From the NCBI GenBank assembly GCA_037957365.1, contig JARHVA010001921.1, forward strand, positions 2,721,501 to 2,785,500: a stretch of DNA of 64,000 nucleotides. The letters are read 5' to 3'. The position numbers were made by a program, and so were the translations under genes. Positions 59,393-64,000 of this stretch are shown in pieces. Source of the stretch: Torreya grandis (taxonomy: Eukaryota; Streptophyta; Pinopsida; Cupressales; Taxaceae). Position 1 is the first letter of the stretch; every line of letters starts with the position of its first letter. The notes under the pieces were generated by a model. It was not told the origin of the DNA and searched no databases. It saw nothing but the letters and a program-made list of their open reading frames with translations.

Positions 59393-60052
59393 TGGTAAAG
59401 TAGGAAAACAATTTGAAATGTTTTTAAATCTTTTGAAATATGTTTTAATAGGCAATGTGTTACAAATGGAAAGTATTGAATATAAGAAATTCAAAGTCCA
59501 AAAATTAGTGAATTGAAATTTGTAATAAAAGATACTAAGTTGCCAAACATGTAAGGTGATACCTCAAAAGCAAGTAGGTGCTAGTATATGCAACTATGGA
59601 TTTTTTAGAAATATTATTTTCAAAATAATATGAACTTTTGAATTTGAAATTGATTTTTTGAGTTATTTTTTCAACTAAAAATGTAGAAAATAATTGGAAA
59701 AACTTGGAAAAATAATTGGGAACTAGTTGATGCAACTAGGGTTTAAAAAGATTTTTTTTTTTAAATTAGTATAACAATTTGAAATTTTTGCTATGAATTT
59801 GTAGAATTTAGCTTGAAAAATTTAGGAAAATTTTGAAAATATTTCTAAAATTAGCAATATATTTTTCCTAGTGGTTTGAATGCAAATAGGACCTAGTTTG
59901 TGCAAAGTAGGGTTTTAATGACTTCATTGAAAATATTTAAATTAATTTATAGTTTTCTAATTTTTAAATTTATAAAAAATTAAAAAAAATTGTAAAAAAT
60001 CATAAATAATTAGCCCTAAGGTTTCCAGGGTTTTTGTGCAAAATTTTGAAGT
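59393..60052 (-). other. Gyp-4 leader, very AT-rich
   Basis: About 660 bases of low-complexity A/T sequence with AAAATTTT-type runs between primer site and gag. No coding signal. Confidence 0.6.
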
Positions 60053-60067
60053 AAGTCAGGTTCACCA
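60053..60067 (-). other. Gyp-4 primer-binding site, tRNA-Trp-like
   Basis: Minus strand TGGTGAACCTGACTT, two bases from the LTR. The first 13 bases match the tRNA-Trp complement TGGTGAACCCGAC except one C to T change. Same primer type as Tat-1. Confidence 0.7.
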
Positions 60068-60069
60068 AA

Positions 60070-61225
60070 TGTTTTATTGTTTTTAGAATATTAGAGTTAT
60101 ATTCCTAAATAATAAAGGGGATAAACAATGTAAACCAGTAAATAAATATGTAAGAATTAACCTACTAATTGTGTAAATAGATTATATTTTTACCTTTTCT
60201 AAATATAGTAAGAAGTGAGAGAGATTAGAACTTAGCTTATTTGGTTGATCTAGACTAAGACAAGGTCTAATACTGGAGAAGGACTAAGAAATAGTCAAAA
60301 ATAGGTCTTTAGACTTCATTTCTTGATTAAACAAGAGTGTTGAAAATAGGACACCCTATTGTCTGGCATTGTAGTCTTAGTTTGATGTTGTTGTCCTAAG
60401 GTTGAAAGCTTTCTAGGTTTTGTTTGGAATGTCTATGTTACCCTGTCACTAAAATTTTATGGTCTAGGACATCATAGATCTCATTGTGTACCTATTTTAA
60501 TCTTCAAAACTCTCAGGAGCTCTTGGTGATTCAACTTGAATACAAACTTGGGAAAGAGAGAGAAGGGGTTAGTGTGTAAAAGATACATTGGATGTACTTC
60601 ACACCCCATGTGTGGGCACATTGCTTACATACCAATACTCTGAAGAGGGATCAAGCTAATGTAGTTCTCTCATTGAAATTCTTGGTGTAATTTTGTATGA
60701 TCAATGAAACTAAAATGTGAAATTAGATGTGCTTCAGCTGGCTAGGGATTGGTGCAATGACTCTAGTAGGCTTTGAATAATATTGGAAGGTTATATGCAA
60801 ATAATAGGGAGTAGTGCTTGAGTGTGCTTGCTTGTATTCTTGTGTCTCTCTTGAAAATGAGTACCAACCCTTTTAAATGGACTTTGAATGGCATTTTATA
60901 GGGAAACATATGATCATGGGTTAAATGAATTCACGTTAGGCTGATAAGGGAAAAAATAAGGAACTAGAAGAATCTAACCATTAGGATAAAAATTGAACTT
61001 AGACAACAGTGCCAAAAATAAGACACCCTGGGTTCCATCCCTCTTGTCATATTTGGGTGTTATTTCCCTAAGGGAATGAGACCTAGGGGGTGGTTTTGGG
61101 CCTTAAAGGGCTGCTTGGGTCTGAAAGGGCTAAGTTTGAAAAGCTTTGGATAACTAAGAATCAGTAAAAAAAGTAGCCTAGAAGGGTTATGTGAGCCAAT
61201 AAGACCTATGGATTAGGTGTATTAG
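60070..61225 (-). repeat. Gyp-4 5' LTR (right copy), interrupted by Gyp-5
   Basis: Matches 48980-50145. Alignment holds to GGATTAGGTGT at 61220; ATTAG (61221-61225) then matches CATAG of the left copy poorly. About 40 bases of the LTR end seen at 50146-50186 are missing and should lie beyond the window, after Gyp-5. Confidence 0.85.
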
Positions 61226-61777
61226 TGATCTAGACAACACTTTATGCAATGATCTAGGTAACACTTCAAGTGACAATTCAAGTGACGGTCCTACCCCAAT
61301 TGGTGGCAGAACTTTCAAGAGCTATAACTTTTGCACCATAGCTCTATTTGACTCCCCATTTAAATTATTAGAAAGCTAAAAATGAGTAAAATACTGTGAA
61401 ATGAAATGAGTTATACTCAATGGATTTTGACCCCCAATAACCAAATGTAAGTGCCCTAATTTTCAATTTTAGTAGTGCAATCTAAAAATAGTAAGTTTCT
61501 AAAAATAGTAATTTCTCAAATGTTGTATTGTTGTAATTTATGGAAGTCGAACCATTTCATCTCCCTTGAGATTTTTGCCCTTCCACATCCTCCTCTTACC
61601 TTCATAAATATGTATAAATATATATGTAGCTTGAAAATGAAAATAGACGTCTCTTCCTAGAGATTAGCATATGTTGTATCTATGATTTTGAGCAATAAAA
61701 CATCTCTTCTTAGAGATAGAATTATTATTTGTGTGTTCTTGAAATACTCTTCAACCAAGACTTTTGAGTTTTGGATT
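61226..61777 (+). repeat. Gyp-5 5' LTR
   Basis: Left edge from alignment with 63716. The right edge (a few bases uncertain) is just before the primer site at 61780. A TATA-like TATAAATATATATG lies at 61613. The first 150 bases correspond to the coding end of pol in the 3' copy. Confidence 0.85.
61613..61626 (+). promoter_or_regulatory. TATA-like box in Gyp-5 5' LTR
   Basis: TATAAATATATATG about 165 bases before the LTR end. Position is reasonable for an LTR promoter. Not confirmed by a second copy because the window ends too early. Confidence 0.4.
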
Positions 61778-61779
61778 AG

Positions 61780-61793
61780 TGGTATCAGAGTGG
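61780..61793 (+). other. Gyp-5 primer-binding site, initiator-Met type
   Basis: TGGTATCAGAGTGG, matching the first 11 bases of the initiator tRNA-Met complement, two bases after the LTR. Confidence 0.85.
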
Positions 61794-61902
61794 TTTGTCT
61801 TAAGAGTGTATGATTTCAAGGATGAGGTCAGACTATAGGAAGCTTGGGTGGAAAATACAAGATCTAGCAGACTATCCACATGTTCACTTCAAATGACCTC
61901 AA

Positions 61903-62880
61903 ATGGTGGACAACACAGTTGCATCTAATTATTTCAAGGAAATGGTGAATGAAGCCCTCTAACAGCAGTAAGAACAGATGCTACAATAATTTGCCCAAAT
62001 TCTCCAACAAATTTTGATGGAAAATTATGGTTCCTCATCTGCACCCCCACATCCTTTCAGTGCCCCAACACCCTTCAAAGTTCAACTGAATTTTGATATC
62101 CCTACATTTGAAGGTAAAATCAATGCTGATGCAATAGAAAATTGGTCGTATTAATTATCTTCCTATTTTTCTGTAAATAAATTCACCGATGAAGAAAATA
62201 TCACTTTTACTCTTTTATAAACATCATTGCCTATCAAAAATTGGTGGGAAGTGTACAAGAAGAGGTTCAATACAAATTATATTGGCCTTGAGGCAGAACC
62301 TACCTAGAATGATTTCATAGAAGTTGTAAAGGAAGAATACTATCCCATTGGAGCATATGATGATCTGTATATATATATAGTGGCAACAACTTTGCCAAGG
62401 TAAGGAACAGTCTATTTAAGATTACACTAACATTTTTCATTCCCTATCTATGAGATTGGGCATCCAAGAAAGTGAGAAACATAAGGTTCTCAAATACCAT
62501 GGTAGACTACAATGGTACATATAGGGGGAAATGGAACTCTTCAATTTGGGAACCCTTGGTGAAGCATACAATTTCATGGTGAAGATTGAGTAGAAGCATG
62601 AAAGAAAGAATACAAAGAGTCAACCTTAAAAATAGAAAAGGGGATTCTAAGATAAGCAATCCTAAAAGGGAAAGACTAGAAATGGTGTGATTATCATAAA
62701 AGTGAAACTCACTCCAAAGAGGAATGTCGAGCCATCAATTCCTTACTTTCTGAGTCACAATTCTCAACATCTACTGCTCTGCCTCATACACACCCCATAG
62801 TCAAAGAGGATGAAGAAGATATTGTAGATGCTGAGCTCGATGCCATCATTATTTCATCACAGACCCATGAGGAAAGGCCA
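61903..62880 (+). pseudogene. Gyp-5 gag with zinc-binding motif (broken)
   Basis: The start at 61903 (MVDNTVASNYFKEMVNEAL) is followed by stops. FDIPTFEGKINADAIENW and FTDEENITFTLL, then NWWEVYKKRF form the chromovirus-like gag core (F-x-G-x-x-(D/N)-A-x-x-x-x-W). A frameshift occurs near 62385. KYHGRLQWYI and LGTLGEAYNFMVKIE continue the domain. At 62686-62727 CDYHKSETHSKEEC is a CX2HX4HX4C motif, then an acidic linker (VKEDEEDIVDAELDAIIISS) leads into protease. Non-functional. Confidence 0.85.
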
Positions 62881-62916
62881 GATGACAAGGAAAGATTATT
62901 TCACTCTAAGTTATGA

Positions 62917-63240
62917 TTGAAAGGTAAGCCTCTATATTTCATTCTTGATAGTGGGAGTCAAAAGAATTTAATCTCTGCTAATGTTATGAAAAATATAAAT
63001 CTATCCATGAAGCCTCACCCAAAGCCATACAGTATTGGATGGTTGAGTCTGAGGAGAAACCTCTATGTCACCCACCAATATCTTCTTTCATATGCGATAA
63101 AACCCTTCCAAGATGAGGTCTTATGTGATGTGGTCAATCTAGATGTTTGTGATGTACTCCTTGGTTAGCCATTAATGTATGATAGACATGGTATATATGT
63201 ATTAAGAACCTAAAAGATCGCCCTCACTCTTGGAACATGG
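62917..63240 (+). pseudogene. Gyp-5 protease (active-site D-S-G intact)
   Basis: The open piece 62917-63168 starts KGKPLYFILDSGSQKNLIS, the gypsy protease active site with all three residues, and ends VVNLDVCDVLLG. A stop falls where Arg of LLG-(R/Q)-P-x-x-Y-D is expected; LMYDRHGIYVLR follows. A full-length protease core of about 90 residues is present but the frame is closed upstream and downstream. Confidence 0.88.
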
Positions 63241-63384
63241 TGCTATAGGGCACTTGAGGTACCACCTTCCACATCTATCTCCTTGATTAGTGCCAAGAAA
63301 TTCATTCTCATGGTGGTCAAGTCACAAAAATACAAAAGGGCTGATGTTAGAGCCCTGACTACACAATCAACATGAAAATAGAAG

Positions 63385-63591
63385 CAAATGGATACCAAGC
63401 TGAGGAAGTTCATGGCCTTCCATCCACAAATTGATGGTCAGACAGAAATGGTGAATAATCAGGCCTTACATAGCTCCATAAAGCACAGTCCATTCCAAGT
63501 ATGCATCAAGTTCCAAACCATGACACCAAATGATGTAGCTATTCCATATCATCCACCTCTATTGAACACTTCATTCATAGTAGAAAACTAG
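63385..63591 (+). pseudogene. Gyp-5 integrase remnants joined by deletions
   Basis: The open piece 63388-63591 has KFMAFHPQIDGQTEMVNNQ followed directly by ALHSSIKHSPFQVC. The first is the integrase core motif around the catalytic Glu (F-H-P-Q-x-D-G-Q-T-E). The second normally lies some 45-60 residues further on. Both the whole RT-to-integrase-core block upstream and the segment between these motifs have been lost. Confidence 0.8.
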
Positions 63592-63626
63592 ACATTGGTG
63601 AGCTTGATCTGTAGAGTTTTTCTCTA

Positions 63627-63869
63627 GTGGATGAGAATCAAATTAAGACACAACTACCACACTTGATAATGACTCTTGATGCAATGGGTACCATTGCTTC
63701 TCAAGGAGGGAGGAATGATCTAGACAACACTTTAGGCAATGATCTGGGTAACACTTCAAGCGACAATTTGGGTGATGATCCTACCCCAATTGGTGGTAAA
63801 ACTTTTGGGAGCCATAACTTTTGCACCATAGCTCCATTTAACTCCATGTTTGAATCGTTAGAAAGCTAA
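63627..63869 (+). pseudogene. Gyp-5 pol C-terminus running into the 3' LTR
   Basis: An 80-codon frame. The LTR starts at 63716, so roughly the last 50 codons (DLDNTLGNDLGNTSSDNLGD, then the rest) are LTR-encoded. The Asp-Leu/Asn repeat arises from a 24-27 base repeat in the DNA. The stop at 63867 lies inside the LTR. Pol-LTR overlap is seen in some plant gypsy families. Confidence 0.6.
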
Positions 63870-64000
63870 GAATAAGGGGAACACTGTGAGATAAAATGAG
63901 ATTTGATTAGTGGGTTTTGACTTCCAAAAACCAAATGGAAGTGGCCCAAATTTCAATTTTAGTAGTGTAGTCTAAAAATAGTAAGTTTCTAAAAATAGTA
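63716..64000 (+). repeat. Gyp-5 3' LTR, first 285 bases
   Basis: Aligns with 61226-61510, with roughly one difference per seven bases by eye. Cut by the window end. Confidence 0.88.

Larger units (their letters stand above)
48980..61225 (-). mobile_element. Gyp-4: Ty3/gypsy LTR retrotransposon lacking RT and integrase, split by Copia-2
   Basis: LTR copies at 48980-50186 and 60070-61225 (right copy cut short by Gyp-5) bracket a minus-strand interior with a tRNA-Trp-like primer site, gag and protease. Copia-2 sits inside gag. Without Copia-2 the element is about 8 kb. Between protease (about 53400) and the PPT (50187) I found no RT, RNase H or integrase motif on either strand, so it was probably non-autonomous. 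LTRs are visibly diverged by substitutions and indels. Confidence 0.88.
61226..64000 (+). mobile_element. Gyp-5: short, multiply deleted Ty3/gypsy retrotransposon (3' end outside the window)
   Basis: LTR starts at 61226 and 63716 share TGATCTAGACAACACTTTA and the next 285 bases. Between them are a primer site, gag, CX2HX4HX4C motif, protease, then directly a piece of integrase and the pol C-terminus. RT, RNase H and most of integrase are absent. Interior length is only about 1.9 kb. The left flank is the Gyp-4 5' LTR, so it inserted there. Confidence 0.88.

Noticed and set aside
59535..59735. 66-codon minus frame upstream of Gyp-4 gag
   Set aside because: AT-rich leader; Phe/Lys/Asn/Ser composition and no motif.
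1..64000. Host protein-coding gene with introns
   Set aside because: No run of conserved non-transposon codons, no exon series with plausible GT/AG splice sites tied to a known protein, and almost every long frame falls in an element domain or low-complexity DNA.

Overview
This 64 kb window is plant nuclear DNA, AT-rich, and appears to be entirely intergenic. It is a stack of decayed and nested LTR retrotransposons. I could not support any host protein gene, rRNA, tRNA or other cellular RNA gene. Plant origin rests on Tat-lineage Ty3/gypsy pol domains (including the extra archaeal-type RNase H), plant-style Ty1/copia proteins, and primer sites resembling complements of plant initiator-Met and Trp tRNAs. 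Very large elements full of stop codons with long non-coding leaders and spacers suggest a large, slowly purged genome such as a gymnosperm, but that is only a guess.

Layout. (1) 1-~5110: Ty1/copia element on the minus strand (Copia-1), cut by the window edge, with gag, protease, integrase, RT and the start of RNase H all broken. (2) ~5111-7746: unassigned. (3) 7747-21241: 13.5 kb Ty3/gypsy Tat-type element, minus strand (Tat-1), with both LTRs, a tRNA-Trp-like primer site, gag, protease, RT, RNase H, archaeal-type RNase H and integrase, plus several tandem-repeat arrays. (4) 23257-39945: 16.7 kb Tat-type element, minus strand (Tat-2), with both LTRs and a near-perfect 5-bp flank repeat (ATAAC/ATAAT). 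Its flanks, 21242-23256 and 39946-48979, were presumably continuous before it inserted. The right flank holds a PPT/LTR junction at 41474 of another element (Tat-3, plus strand). (5) 48980-61225: gypsy element, minus strand (Gyp-4), with paired LTRs, gag and protease but no recognisable RT or integrase. (6) 54553-58690: young, internally deleted Ty1/copia element, plus strand (Copia-2), inserted into the Gyp-4 gag with a perfect CTCAT target-site duplication. (7) 61226-beyond 64000: short gypsy derivative, plus strand (Gyp-5), inserted in the 5' LTR of Gyp-4; its 3' LTR runs off the window.

Order of events: Gyp-4 came before both Copia-2 and Gyp-5. By eye, LTR pairs are most alike in Copia-2 and clearly more diverged in Tat-1 and Gyp-4. 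The most unusual structure is in the Tat-1 leader: two separate minisatellites (52-bp and 51-bp periods) built on the same TTGAC/GTCAA dyad, with related sequence also in the Tat-1 LTRs. All coordinates were read by eye. Domain edges are approximate; LTR edges are good to a few bases where TG/CA, PBS, PPT or target duplications fix them.
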